Of a stretch of 64,000 nt of DNA, positions 32,682 through 41,706 are shown piece after piece; the first letter of the stretch is position 1; every line of letters begins with the position of its first letter. This stretch comes from Deltaproteobacteria bacterium (GTDB lineage: Bacteria > Myxococcota > Kuafuiibacteriia > Kuafuiibacteriales > Kuafuiibacteriaceae): positions 2,170,001-2,234,000 of the forward strand of contig JADJBV010000002.1 in NCBI GenBank assembly GCA_016703535.1, read 5' to 3'. A program made the translations under genes and the position numbers. The notes below the pieces were generated by a model, which was not told the DNA's origin, searched no databases, and saw nothing but the letters and a program-made list of their open reading frames with translations.

Positions 32682-34088
32682 ATGACCGACACCCAGAGCC
32701 TCCCGGTCGGACGTGGTGCCCCCACGCCCACCGACGGCCCCCCTGCGTTGGTCGGGGTGGGCACCCGCCTCGGCCGCTACGAGATCTTGGCGCCCCTGGC
32801 CCGAGGCGGCATGGCCGAGGTCTGGGTGGCGCGACAGAGCGGCGAGTTGGGCTTTGAGCGAGAGGTCGCGCTCAAGACCATCCGCCCCGAACACGCCAAA
32901 GACGTCGCGTTTCGCCGGAGTTTCTTGGAGGAGGCCCGAGTCGCCTCCCGGCTGCGGCACGCCCACGTCGTCGAAGTTCTGGACCTGGGCGAAGAGGCGG
33001 ACGTCGTTTATCTGGCCATGCCCCTGGTGGACGGGCCTTCACTCCGCCAACTCGAAGATCAAGAGGGGCGGTTGCCGTTGCAACTTGCCTTGCGGATCAT
33101 GCTCGACGTGTTGGCGGGGCTGCACGCCGCCCATGAGTTGGCCGACGCCAAAGGCACGCCGATGCAGCTGGTGCATCGGGACGTGTCGCCGCACAACGTC
33201 TTGATCGGCCGAGACGGGATCGCCAAGTTGGCCGACTTCGGGGTGGCCAAAGCCCTGGGGCGGTTGGTGGAGGAGACCGATCAAGGCCAGCTGCGGGGCA
33301 AAATCGGCTATTTTTCGCCGGAACAAGTGCAGCGACAGCCGATCGATCGTCGCAGCGATCTCTTTTCGGTCGGCGTGATCCTCTGGGAACTCGCCACTCA
33401 CCGCCGCCTGTTTTTGGGGGGAGATCTGATCGAGGCCCTGGTCCGGGTGGCCAAGGCCGATGCCCCGAACCCGCGCCGTTTTGCCCCCGACGTGCCCGAG
33501 CCGGTGGCCGCGGTGATCGGTCGGGCGTTGTGCCGTGATCCCGCGGGCCGGCCCGGGACCGCCGCCGAGTTGGCCTCGGCCTTGGAGGCGGCGGCTCAAA
33601 CGGCGGGGGTGGCGATCGCGACCCACCGGGAGTTGGCGGCCCGGGTGGCCCAGGTCTCCCCGCCCCGCACCTTCCCCAAGCGGGCGCCGTTGCCCCTGAC
33701 CCCACTCCCGGTCGAAGCCCAAAGTGAGGGCCTTCAGGTGGTCGCGACGGGGGTCAGCGAGGCCTTGCCACGCCGGCCTTGGGTCCCCCTCGGCCTGGTC
33801 GCCGGGGCGATCGTGTTGATCGGGGCGATCTTGGGCTTTGTCGGGTCCCGCCGGACACCGGAGGTCCAGGCCCTGCCGACGCCCCCGCCGGTCGCCGAGA
33901 TCGCCCCCGCCGCACCGCCGCCGTCCACCATCGAACCGCCCCCGGTGGAGGCGCCGCCGCCGGACCCCACAAACCGGGCGGTGGACCCCAGCCCGAGTGA
34001 AGGGCCAAGCCGCAGCTCGAACAAGAGGTCCACCCCTCGGACCCAGCCGCCCTCGAAGCCCAAGTTCGCCAACCCCTACGGACCATGA
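32682..34088 (+). CDS. Membrane-anchored Ser/Thr protein kinase
   Basis: 468 aa. Residues about 28-305 are a Hanks-type kinase domain: GRYEILAPLARGGMAEVWVA (Gly loop), VALKTI (Lys), VHRDVSPHNVLI near residue 165 (catalytic Asp, with the VSxHN form common in myxobacteria), KLADFGVAK near 185, and YFSPEQVQ in the activation segment. A single membrane helix (PLGLVAGAIVLIGAILGFVG, about residues 367-387) is followed by a Pro-rich tail outside the membrane. It overlaps the next gene by 4 nt and is followed by an FHA-sigma54 activator, suggesting a phosphorylation-to-transcription path. Confidence 0.92.
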   Translation: MTDTQSLPVGRGAPTPTDGPPALVGVGTRLGRYEILAPLARGGMAEVWVARQSGELGFEREVALKTIRPEHAKDVAFRRSFLEEARVASRLRHAHVVEVLDLGEEADVVYLAMPLVDGPSLRQLEDQEGRLPLQLALRIMLDVLAGLHAAHELADAKGTPMQLVHRDVSPHNVLIGRDGIAKLADFGVAKALGRLVEETDQGQLRGKIGYFSPEQVQRQPIDRRSDLFSVGVILWELATHRRLFLGGDLIEALVRVAKADAPNPRRFAPDVPEPVAAVIGRALCRDPAGRPGTAAELASALEAAAQTAGVAIATHRELAARVAQVSPPRTFPKRAPLPLTPLPVEAQSEGLQVVATGVSEALPRRPWVPLGLVAGAIVLIGAILGFVGSRRTPEVQALPTPPPVAEIAPAAPPPSTIEPPPVEAPPPDPTNRAVDPSPSEGPSRSSNKRSTPRTQPPSKPKFANPYGP

Positions 34089-34891
34089 TCACCTTGCTCC
34101 TCCTGCTCTCGGCGCCTACGCCCGAGGCTCAAAAGTTGGCCCAGCAGAGTTTTGCGGAAGCCGAGCTGGCCTTCGGTCGCCGGGAGTACGCCGCCGCCGC
34201 CGCCGCCTTCGAACAAGCGGCCCGGGCCGTGCCTCACCCCGCCCCTTGGCTCAACGCCGCTGAAGCCTGGGAGAAGGCCGGCGCCATCGATCGGGCCGCT
34301 GAAGATTGTGAGCAGGCCCTGGCGGTGCCGGAGGCCTCGGCGGTGCATCGGCAGGCGGCGTTTGCCTGTCTGGATCGACACGGCCCCCAGCTGGCCTTCC
34401 TCGAGGTCCAAGGTCCCAGCACCGGCACCGCGCGGATCGACGATCGGAGTTCGGATCTGCCGACCCGTCGTTGGTTGCGCCCGGGCCGATATGTCCTGCG
34501 CCTCGAGGACCGAACCTCGGGGACCCAAGAGGAAGAGGTGTTGAACTTGGTCGCCGGTCAACGTTTGACCCGGGCCTTGACCCCGCCCCCTCCGCCGCCG
34601 GCGTTGCCCCGGGTGTTGACCCAAACCCCGACCTCGAGCCCTGCTTTGATCGCTGAAAGCCCAGGTCCGGGGATCGCCACCTGGGCCGCCTTTGGCGTGG
34701 CCGGGGGCGCGACCCTCGGCGCCGCCATCTTGGGCGCACTGACGGTCTCGGCCCAGAGCAACTTCGAGGCGGCCCCCAGCCAAGACGCCGCCGATACATT
34801 TTATGGGCGACGCACTGGGACCAACGTGGCGTTGGCGGTGGCGATCGGCGCGGCGGGGGCGGGGCTGCTCTTTTGGGCCCTCGAGTTGTAG
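34085..34891 (+). CDS. TPR-like membrane protein in kinase operon
   Basis: 268 aa, start ATG overlapping the kinase stop (ATGA). An N-terminal signal-like segment (ITLLLLLSAP) leads into TPR-like helices (AEAELAFGRREYAAAAAAFE, LNAAEAWEKAGAIDRAAEDC). A PEGA-like beta domain follows (LAFLEVQGPSTGTARIDD, RWLRPGRYVLRLED), then a Pro linker and two hydrophobic helices at the C-terminus (FGVAGGATLGAAILGALT, VALAVAIGAAGAGLLFWAL). Such PEGA/TPR proteins with C-terminal helices commonly accompany Ser/Thr kinases in Myxococcota. The role is unknown. Confidence 0.78.
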   Translation: MITLLLLLSAPTPEAQKLAQQSFAEAELAFGRREYAAAAAAFEQAARAVPHPAPWLNAAEAWEKAGAIDRAAEDCEQALAVPEASAVHRQAAFACLDRHGPQLAFLEVQGPSTGTARIDDRSSDLPTRRWLRPGRYVLRLEDRTSGTQEEEVLNLVAGQRLTRALTPPPPPPALPRVLTQTPTSSPALIAESPGPGIATWAAFGVAGGATLGAAILGALTVSAQSNFEAAPSQDAADTFYGRRTGTNVALAVAIGAAGAGLLFWALEL

Positions 34892-34901
34892 GCTCGGGCC
34901 C

Positions 34902-36251
34902 GTGAGCGGCGAGACCCTCTTCCATCCACACGCCGGCGGCCCGACCTTCGCGGTGCACGCGGTGGATCTCGAGGTGCAAAAGGGCCCGGACCTGGGACGT
35001 CGCGCCCGGGTCGATCGCCCCACCTTCATCGTCGGGACCGGCGTCAGCGCCGACCTGCGGCTCAGCGACGGCACTGTGTCCCGGGAACACCTGCGACTTT
35101 TCCTCGATCCCCTGGGCCTGCGGATCCGGGACGAAGGCAGCAAAAACGGCACCTGGTTGTCCGGGCTGCGGCTCAGCGACGGCCTGTTGACCCAAGGCAC
35201 CACGCTGGAGCTCGGCAACACGACGCTCAAGGTGCACCTCGAGTCGGGGCCGCTGGATCTGCCCCTCTCCAGCGAAGGTCACTTCGGCCGAGCGCTGGGG
35301 GTGTCGGCGTCGATGCGCCACCTCTTTGCGGTGTTGGAGCGGGCGGCCCGCTCCGACGTGACCGTGTTGCTCGAGGGCGAAAGTGGCGTGGGCAAAGAGG
35401 TGCTGGCCCGCTCCCTCCACGAATCCTCAGCTCGGGCCGAAGGGCCCTTCATCGCCGTCGACTGTGGGGCCATCCCGGCCAACCTGATGGAGGCCGAACT
35501 TTTTGGGCACGAAAAGGGTGCCTTTACCGGCGCCGACGCCCCTCGCTTGGGGCTCTTCGAACAGGCCCAAGGCGGCACCTTGTTCCTCGACGAGGTCGGC
35601 GAGTTGCCCCTGGAAATGCAACCCAAGTTGCTGCGGGTCTTGGAGACCAAAGAGGTGCGGCCTTTGGGGGGCACCGCAGTCCGCAAGTTGGATTGCAGAG
35701 TGGTGGCCGCCACCAACCGCCGGCTGCACGAGTCGTCTCAAAAGGGCGAGTTTCGCCAAGACCTCTACTACCGCCTGGCGGTGGCCCGGGTGACCGTGCC
35801 GCCCCTCCGAGATCGCCCCGACGATGTGTTGCCCTTGGCGACCGAACTCTTGCGGGTGGCGCAACGGGATCGCAGCGCCGTATTGCCGACCGACCTGGCC
35901 GCCTTGTTGCTCGGTTATCGCTGGCCCGGCAACGTGCGCGAACTCCGGAACGTGGTCGAGCGTTTTGCCTTGTTGGGCGTGCGGGACGCGCCCGCCCTCT
36001 TCGACGCCCAAGCCCAGGAGCGAGGTGGCGCGGCGGATCTGTCGACCTTGCCGTACCACGAGGCCCGTCGGGTGGCCCTCGAGCGCTTCGAGCGAAGTTA
36101 CCTGCCCGCGGTCTTGACCCGGGCCGGCGGGGTGGTGGCCAAGGCCGCCGAGTTGGCCGAGGTGGCTCGCCCCAGCTTCTACCGAATGTTGGATCGGATC
36201 CGCCCTCCGGGTGAACACCGAGGCGAAGAAGAGCCCCCTGAAGGCCGCTAG
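34902..36251 (+). CDS. FHA-domain sigma54-dependent transcriptional activator
   Basis: 449 aa from GTG 34902; TAGGCT ends 7 nt before it. Residues about 30-110 are an FHA domain, a phospho-threonine reader (FIVGTGVSADLRLSDGTVSR, EGSKNGTWLSG). Residues about 125-350 are an AAA+ sigma54 domain with Walker A GESGVGKE near residue 160, GAFTGA near 206, Walker B TLFLDEVGEL and WPGNVRELRN. The C-terminus has a helix-turn-helix (VVAKAAELAEVARPSFYRML). It is the third gene of the kinase operon. Members of this myxobacterial class respond to kinase phosphorylation through FHA; that the adjacent kinase does so here is inferred. Confidence 0.92.
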   Translation: MSGETLFHPHAGGPTFAVHAVDLEVQKGPDLGRRARVDRPTFIVGTGVSADLRLSDGTVSREHLRLFLDPLGLRIRDEGSKNGTWLSGLRLSDGLLTQGTTLELGNTTLKVHLESGPLDLPLSSEGHFGRALGVSASMRHLFAVLERAARSDVTVLLEGESGVGKEVLARSLHESSARAEGPFIAVDCGAIPANLMEAELFGHEKGAFTGADAPRLGLFEQAQGGTLFLDEVGELPLEMQPKLLRVLETKEVRPLGGTAVRKLDCRVVAATNRRLHESSQKGEFRQDLYYRLAVARVTVPPLRDRPDDVLPLATELLRVAQRDRSAVLPTDLAALLLGYRWPGNVRELRNVVERFALLGVRDAPALFDAQAQERGGAADLSTLPYHEARRVALERFERSYLPAVLTRAGGVVAKAAELAEVARPSFYRMLDRIRPPGEHRGEEEPPEGR

Positions 36252-36451
36252 GACGCTCCTGGATCGCGGCTCACCGAAGAACGCTGTAAACCCAACATTT
36301 TTCGTTCCTGGCTTCCTTTTTTCCTAAGCGATCCACCTCGTCCGAAGGTGCCTGTCTCCGGCGCGGAGACAATCTTCTCCGCTTGGGCGACGTGTGGCCC
36401 TCGAGCATCACCCGGCCCGTGGTGGCCCAGCCGTTGCTAACGCTTCGTTCC
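36252..36451. other. Intergenic space with T-rich tract and hairpin
   Basis: The stretch at about 36289-36330 is unusually AT-rich for this window (T-runs), and GTCTCC-N5-GGAGAC (36354-36370) is a perfect 6-bp inverted repeat. TAACGC ends 8 nt before the ATG at 36452. It likely holds the promoter of the next gene. Confidence 0.4.
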
Positions 36452-37294
36452 ATGATGCGACGCCAAAATGCCCTGGGTGTAGGCGCAGGTCTCCTCCTCG
36501 CCGCCTGTGGCACCGACTCGACCTCAACCGCCACCTTCGCCGACGCCCGGGACGGAGTGGCTCGCCTGCGGGTGGCCCTCTCCACCTCGGGTGCCGCGGC
36601 GATGCCGATGGGGCAGGGCAACGGCAACAAACACCAAGTGGCCCTCGACGAGGCGATCGTCACCATCGATCGCGTGACGGTGCACTCCTCCAGCGTCGGT
36701 TGGGTGACCCTGCGGGACTCGATCAACGTCGCGATCGATGTGTTGCGCCTCGGTGATCACGCGGCCGAGTTGGGCTTCGCCGATCTCCCGACCGGGCGCA
36801 TCAACCAGATCCGCCTCCACGTCGACGGCGCTTCACCGCCGTACGTGACCACCGCCGACGGCGAACGGGTGCCGCTCAAGGTGCCCTCGGGTGAACAGAG
36901 TGGCCTGAAGGTGAAGGGAAACTGGGAGCTGGACGACTGCGCGGAGACCACCATCGATCTGCAGCTGGATGGCAAGAAGGCGATCTGGATCCACCCGACC
37001 GGTCACGGCGATCTCTACATCTTGCGGCCCACGATCAAGGCCGGCTCCTCGGTGATCCCGGGCGAATGTGACGGGACGCCCGACAACGGCATCCCGCCGG
37101 GTGAGCTGGAGCCGATGACCGATCCGCTCCCCGGCGGCGAAGACCCGGGGACCGATCCCAACACCGATCCGGCCACCGATCCCAACGACGTGATCGACCC
37201 GCCGCCCAGCGGCAATGGCGCACCTTGCAGCGGTAACCTGGACTGCGGGGTGACCGAGATCTGCGGCAGCGACGGCACCTGCATGGGCCTGTGA
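36452..37294 (+). CDS. DUF4382 lipoprotein
   Basis: 280 aa. ATG 36452 gives a lipoprotein signal (GVGAGLLLAAC). The main part (residues about 28-195) follows the DUF4382 pattern: ARLRVALSTSG, then ALDEAIVTIDRVTVHSSSVG, AIDVLRLGD, LPTGRINQIRLHVDG, VPSGEQSGLKV and DLYILRPTI. These are exported beta-rich proteins of unknown role. The C-terminus has a Pro/Asp linker with DPxxDPNTDP repeats and a small Cys-rich end (CSGNLDCGVTEICGSDGTC). It is an envelope protein. Confidence 0.85.
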   Translation: MMRRQNALGVGAGLLLAACGTDSTSTATFADARDGVARLRVALSTSGAAAMPMGQGNGNKHQVALDEAIVTIDRVTVHSSSVGWVTLRDSINVAIDVLRLGDHAAELGFADLPTGRINQIRLHVDGASPPYVTTADGERVPLKVPSGEQSGLKVKGNWELDDCAETTIDLQLDGKKAIWIHPTGHGDLYILRPTIKAGSSVIPGECDGTPDNGIPPGELEPMTDPLPGGEDPGTDPNTDPATDPNDVIDPPPSGNGAPCSGNLDCGVTEICGSDGTCMGL

Positions 37295-37342
37295 CGCTTC
37301 CTCGCTGGACGCCGCCGCCCCGCCGAGTGTAACCCGAGGGGC

Positions 37343-38173
37343 ATGTCTCTTTCGGCTGGCGCGTTACGCCCGTTGATCTTGGTCACCAACGACGACGGGA
37401 TCCACGCCGAAGGCATCAAGGCCCTGGCCCGGGCCCTGGTGACGATCGCCGACGTGGCGGTTTTTGCCCCGGATCGCAACCGCTCCGGCGTCTCCCACTC
37501 GATCAGCCTGTTGCGCCCCTTGCGGGTGATCGAGTTGGCCCCGGGCTGGCACCAGATCGACGGCACCCCCGCCGACTGCGTGTACTTGGCGGTGCATGAC
37601 GTGTTGCAACGCCGCCCCGACCTGGTCGTCTCGGGGATCAACGCCGGGCCCAACCTGAGCTTCGACGTCCACTACTCGGGCACCGTGGGCGGCGCCATGG
37701 AAGGCACCTTGCTCGGCATCCCGGGCATCGCGGTCTCCTTGGCCAACACCCGCCACGGCAGCTTCGAGTTGGCCGCCGAGTTCACCAAGTCCTTGGCCGC
37801 GTGGGTGTTGGCCAACGGAATGCCGGCCAACACCACCTTCAACGTCAACGTCCCCGGCGGCACCCCCAAAGGGTGGCAGCTGACCTTCATGGGCCACCGC
37901 CTCTTTCGTCACGCCGTCGAACGCCGCCAAGATCCACGCGGCTTCCCGTACTACTGGATCGGCGGCGTACCCGACGAACCTCGAGACATCCCCGGCAGCG
38001 ACTGCAACGCCATCGCCGACGGCCTGATCTCGGTGACGCCGCTTTCGGTCGATCTCACCCACCGCAGCGTGTTCGACCGACGCCTGCCTGGCCTGGAGAT
38101 CGAAGCTTTGCCCGAGGTGCCGCCCATCGCCCCACCCGGCGAGGCTCCGGCGATCGGCCAGGCCAGACGATGA
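37343..38173 (+). CDS. surE: 5'-nucleotidase SurE
   Basis: 276 aa. Family motifs: ILVTNDDGIHAEGIKALARA at the N-terminus (metal-binding Asp pair), APDRNRSGVSHSISL, DGTPADCVYLAV, PDLVVSGINAGPNLSFDVHY and YSGTVGGAMEG. SurE dephosphorylates nucleoside monophosphates and polyphosphate in the cytoplasm and supports stress survival. It overlaps the nlpD-like gene by 4 nt; surE and nlpD are also neighbours in enterobacteria. TAACCC lies 7 nt before the ATG, and GAGGGG may serve as Shine-Dalgarno. Confidence 0.95.
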   Translation: MSLSAGALRPLILVTNDDGIHAEGIKALARALVTIADVAVFAPDRNRSGVSHSISLLRPLRVIELAPGWHQIDGTPADCVYLAVHDVLQRRPDLVVSGINAGPNLSFDVHYSGTVGGAMEGTLLGIPGIAVSLANTRHGSFELAAEFTKSLAAWVLANGMPANTTFNVNVPGGTPKGWQLTFMGHRLFRHAVERRQDPRGFPYYWIGGVPDEPRDIPGSDCNAIADGLISVTPLSVDLTHRSVFDRRLPGLEIEALPEVPPIAPPGEAPAIGQARR

Positions 38174-38967
38174 ACTGGCGGGCCGCTTGGGCCTTGGTTT
38201 TGGTGTTGGCCTCTTGTGCCACCCCCCCGCCGGCTCGGCCTCGCCCCCGGCCGGGACAATCGACGCACCGGGTGGCGGCCGGCGAAAACGCGTACCGGAT
38301 CGCCAAAAAATACGGGACCACCGTCGAGGTTTTGGCGGAGCTCAACCAACTGGAGGATCCCGAGTCCTTGGCGGTTGGCCAGGTGTTGATCCTCCCCGGT
38401 GCCGCCCCCGCGCCGCCTCCGCCCCCTCCGCCCGGGGCCCCCCAAGACGTCGTTCCCCCGGCCCCGCCACCGCCGGTCGAGGCCCTCGATGAAGAGGAGC
38501 GCACCTTGGCCGAGGTGAAGGCTCGGCTCGGCCGCGAAGAGGCGGCGCCCCTCGCCGGGTGTGACGGTCACCCGACCGGCGCCAAAAACAAGGCCGCGTC
38601 CACTGGCCTCATCTGGCCGGTCGACGGCGTGGTGGTCGGCAAGTTCGGACAACGGGACGGCGAACGACACGACGGGCTCGACATCGGGGCACCGGACGGC
38701 ACCCCGGTTTGGGCGGCGGCGGCGGGCGAAGTGATCTACTCCGGCGAACAGTCGGGCTACGGCCTCCTGGTGATCGTGCGGCACGACGATGGTCGCACCA
38801 CCATCTACGCCCGCAACGCCAAAAACTGCGTGGGCTCGGGTCAAAAGGTTGACCGTGGTCAAGTTGTTGCGTTGGTGGGCCGCAGCGAAGGGGCCGACGC
38901 TCCGTATCTGCACTTCGAGCTGCGGACCGAAAAAGGCCCGGTCAACCCTCGGGGCCACCTGCCCTGA
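38170..38967 (+). CDS. NlpD-like LysM / degenerate M23 lipoprotein
   Basis: 265 aa. A lipoprotein signal (LVLVLASC) is followed by a LysM peptidoglycan-binding domain (HRVAAGENAYRIAKKYGTTV, residues about 37-80), a Pro linker and an M23-type C-terminal domain (GLIWPVDGVVVGKFG to YLHFELRTEKGPVNP). Of the M23 zinc ligands, the HDGLD pair is present, but the usual YAH is YAR and the usual HLH is YLH. So this is probably a non-catalytic NlpD/EnvC-type activator of cell-wall amidases during division, in the periplasm. It sits between surE and an M48 peptidase gene. Confidence 0.85.
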   Translation: MNWRAAWALVLVLASCATPPPARPRPRPGQSTHRVAAGENAYRIAKKYGTTVEVLAELNQLEDPESLAVGQVLILPGAAPAPPPPPPPGAPQDVVPPAPPPPVEALDEEERTLAEVKARLGREEAAPLAGCDGHPTGAKNKAASTGLIWPVDGVVVGKFGQRDGERHDGLDIGAPDGTPVWAAAAGEVIYSGEQSGYGLLVIVRHDDGRTTIYARNAKNCVGSGQKVDRGQVVALVGRSEGADAPYLHFELRTEKGPVNPRGHLP

Positions 38968-39004
38968 ACCGACGGTCCTTTGATCGCCCTCACGGCGTCG
39001 GCCC

Positions 39005-41011
39005 GTGGCCCCCCGCACCTTCCCGAGATATGGCTCGGCCGTGGTCACGCCCAGCGCCCCCTCGACCGCCACCCCGCCCGCCCCCGAAGCGACCTTCGCC
39101 CGAACCTTCGTGTGGCCGGCGCTTTGGGTGTTCTTGCTGCCGGTGGTCGGCCTCGGCTTCACCACCTTCCACCTGGAGAAGTGGGCCTACGAACTTCGCG
39201 AGGAGATCCGCGCGGAGCAGGCCAAGGCGCCGACGATCCCTCCCGAACAACTCGAACAACAGCTGGGGGCGATCGATCTGGGCGCGGTCGCCTGGGAGCG
39301 CTGCGGCCCGCTTGGCTTCAACGAGGAACCTCAGGGTCTGTGGAGCGGCTTCTGTAGCCAGATGCTGCAGTTCACCTGGGTGCAGCGGATCGGCGCGGCG
39401 CTCCTCGGCTTGGCCACCTTGGTGTTTTTGGGGCTCTTGGCCACCATCGCTTGGGCCGATCGTTCGCCGCGGCATCAGCACCGGGCCTTTCACTTGGGCT
39501 GGACCCTGCTTCGGGGCTTTTCGTTGCCGCACCTGGCGGGGCAGGGGCTGATCCTGTTGTTCCTGTCCTTTTGGGGCACGGCGCTGACGATGAACATGTA
39601 CGTCCCGAAGTTGATCCTCATGGCGGGGATCCTGGGATTTTTGGCGGCGGCCGCGGCGGTCCGGGCGCTTTGGGCCCGACATCATCACGTGCCGACCGAA
39701 CACGGCGTGGTCCTCGATCCGTCCCGGGCCCCCGCGTTTTTTGCGCGCATGCGAGAGCTCGCCGACCGGGCCGGCACCGCGCCACCGAAGAACGTGGTGT
39801 TGGGCATCGACGACAACTTCTTCGTCACCGAGGTGCCCCTTTTGGTCGCCGCTCAGCTCCCGACGCCCCAGCGTCCGGTGGTGGAGACCCAGCGGCTCGA
39901 GGGCCGCACCCTCTACGCCAGCCTATCGTTGCTCCGGGCCATGGATCGCGCCGAAGCCGACGCGGTGTTGGTCCACGAGTTGGGTCACTTTGCCCAGGGC
40001 GACACCTTGCGCTCCCAGCAGATGAACCCGCTGCTGCGGCGCTTCGAAGCCTACCTATCGACCCTGGCCCAGACCTTCACCTTCGGGATCGGCAGCTGCA
40101 TGGTCGCGTTTTATGCGCTCTTCGAGCGGATCATGAAACGGCGCTCTCGGGAGGCCGAGCTCACCGCCGACCGCTTGGCGGCCAAGTTGATCGGCCCGAG
40201 CCCCGTGGCGGAGGCGCTGCTGAAGGTCGGCGCGTACATGCGGTATCGGGCTCAAACCGAAAGCCGGATCCTCGAGTCCATGACCACCCAAGAGCTGCGC
40301 CTCGCCCAGCGGGTCGTGGAAGGTTTTTCGCGCTTCGTCGCCGAACCCTCGGGGCGCAGCGAGCTGCTCAGCAGCCTGCTGCACGGGGGCACGCCCCATC
40401 CCTTCGACAGCCACCCGCCCCTCGAGGAGCGCCTGCGTAACCTGGGGATCGAGGCGCCCTCCAGCGACGCCTTGACCCGCTTGGCCCAGCGGCCCGCCGA
40501 GACCGCCTGCGACGACATCCTCGAGGCCGAAGTGATCGAACAGGGCCTCTGGACCTCCTACGAGGAGCGTTTCCAAGCGAATCACGACTTCCTCATCGCG
40601 CTCCGCTTGGCACCCAAGACCCCGGAGGAGATCGCTCAGGTCGAGCGCCACTTTCCGCCCGTCGAGTACCCCAGCAAAGTGGGGGTGGTGCGCCTCGACT
40701 GGCGGGGGCTGCAGCTGCCGGGCGGCGTCGAGGTCCCCTACGCCGACATCGCGACCGCCCAGACCAAAGACCTCTTCGTCGGGGGGAAGGCCCTGGTCCT
40801 GGAGCTCCGGAGTGGGCCTCGACAAGAGCTGAAGCTCCGCGACTTCTTGGGGAAGGGTGATCAGCTCCTCGGCGACTTCGCCCGCTTCTACCAGCGCCAC
40901 GAGATCAGCCAGCAGCCCGCCCCGGCGCCGGTCCCCGAACCCGGGGCGCCCGCTCCGCCTCCAGAGGAGCCTACCCCTCCACCATCGGTTGGGGGTATGA
41001 CGGCTCCGTGA
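39005..41011 (+). CDS. M48-family membrane metallopeptidase
   Basis: 668 aa from GTG 39005 (GTG 39041 is an alternative; neither has a good Shine-Dalgarno). Three or four membrane helices lie in the first 230 residues (ALWVFLLPVVGLGFTTF, AALLGLATLVFLGLLATIAW, LILMAGILGFLAAAAAVRAL). The zinc motif VLVHELGHFAQGD is near residue 323 and the third ligand region SREAELTADRLAAKLIG near 382. This is the HtpX/STE24-like M48 family, inner-membrane proteases for quality control. The C-terminal 240 residues include a PH-like beta stretch (DLFVGGKALVLELRSGP) and end in a Pro-rich tail. It overlaps apt by 4 nt. Confidence 0.88.
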   Translation: MAPRTFPRYGSAVVTPSAPSTATPPAPEATFARTFVWPALWVFLLPVVGLGFTTFHLEKWAYELREEIRAEQAKAPTIPPEQLEQQLGAIDLGAVAWERCGPLGFNEEPQGLWSGFCSQMLQFTWVQRIGAALLGLATLVFLGLLATIAWADRSPRHQHRAFHLGWTLLRGFSLPHLAGQGLILLFLSFWGTALTMNMYVPKLILMAGILGFLAAAAAVRALWARHHHVPTEHGVVLDPSRAPAFFARMRELADRAGTAPPKNVVLGIDDNFFVTEVPLLVAAQLPTPQRPVVETQRLEGRTLYASLSLLRAMDRAEADAVLVHELGHFAQGDTLRSQQMNPLLRRFEAYLSTLAQTFTFGIGSCMVAFYALFERIMKRRSREAELTADRLAAKLIGPSPVAEALLKVGAYMRYRAQTESRILESMTTQELRLAQRVVEGFSRFVAEPSGRSELLSSLLHGGTPHPFDSHPPLEERLRNLGIEAPSSDALTRLAQRPAETACDDILEAEVIEQGLWTSYEERFQANHDFLIALRLAPKTPEEIAQVERHFPPVEYPSKVGVVRLDWRGLQLPGGVEVPYADIATAQTKDLFVGGKALVLELRSGPRQELKLRDFLGKGDQLLGDFARFYQRHEISQQPAPAPVPEPGAPAPPPEEPTPPPSVGGMTAP

Positions 41012-41532
41012 TCACGCCTTCCGAACTCGAACGCCTGGTGATGAACGTCCCTGACTTCCCGAAGCCCGGGATCATGTTCAAGGACCTGACCCCGATCTTC
41101 CTCAATCCGAAGGCCTTTCAGGGGCTGATCGAGGTGTTCGCCGAGCGTTATCGAGGCGAAAACCTGGACGCGGTGGTGGCGATCGAGTCTCGGGGTTTTG
41201 TGATCGGCGCGCCGCTGGCGGCCGCGTTGGGCGTGGGTTTGGTGCTGGTGCGCAAGCCGGGAAAGTTGCCGCGCCCCACCCATCGTCGCACCTACGCCCT
41301 CGAATACGGGACCGATACCCTCGAGATGCATCAGGACGCGGTGCGGCCCGGGGCTCGGGTGTTGATCGTCGACGACGTACTGGCGACCGGTGGCACCGCC
41401 AAGGCGGTCTCGGATCTCCTGGGTGACGCTCAAGCCCAGATTGTTGAGGCCGCTTTTGTGGCCGAGCTGGGCTTCCTTTCGGGCCGAAAGCGCCTCGCTC
41501 CCACCCCTGTCTTTGCGGTCCTGGAGTACTGA
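41008..41532 (+). CDS. apt: Adenine phosphoribosyltransferase
   Basis: 174 aa from a GTG overlapping the protease stop. It makes AMP from adenine and PRPP in purine salvage, in the cytoplasm. Motifs: VPDFPKPGIMFKDLTPIFLN at the N-terminus, AIESRGFVIGAPLA, LVRKPGKLPRPTH (flexible loop) and the PRPP-binding signature VLIVDDVLATGGTAKA near residue 115. Length is normal for Apt. Confidence 0.95.
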   Translation: MITPSELERLVMNVPDFPKPGIMFKDLTPIFLNPKAFQGLIEVFAERYRGENLDAVVAIESRGFVIGAPLAAALGVGLVLVRKPGKLPRPTHRRTYALEYGTDTLEMHQDAVRPGARVLIVDDVLATGGTAKAVSDLLGDAQAQIVEAAFVAELGFLSGRKRLAPTPVFAVLEY

Positions 41533-41560
41533 TCCCACCCCATCCCCTTATGTGGCGGTA

Positions 41561-41589
41561 TTGACAGCATTTTCGGCCCAAGTTACCAA
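41561..41589 (+). promoter_or_regulatory. tRNA-Arg promoter
   Basis: Perfect TTGACA (41561-41566), a 17-nt spacer and TACCAA (41584-41589), 12 nt before the mature tRNA. It may also serve the downstream IHF-like gene. Confidence 0.7.
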
Positions 41590-41601
41590 TGGGCGTGGGG
41601 T

Positions 41602-41675
41602 GCTCCCGTAGCTCAGTTGGATAGAGCGACGGTTTCCTAAACCGTAGGCCACAGGTTCAATTCCTGTCGGGGGCG
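41602..41675 (+). tRNA. tRNA-Arg (anticodon CCT)
   Basis: 74 nt with a full cloverleaf: acceptor GCTCCCG/CGGGGGC (one G-T pair), D-arm GCTC...GAGC, anticodon stem ACGGT/ACCGT with loop TTCCTAA (anticodon CCT, reads AGG), T-arm ACAGG-TTCAATT-CCTGT, discriminator G. CCA is not encoded. It lies 31 nt upstream of the IHF-like gene. Confidence 0.95.
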
Positions 41676-41706
41676 TAGCTCGGATCCACTGGGGAAGGGC
41701 GTGTGA

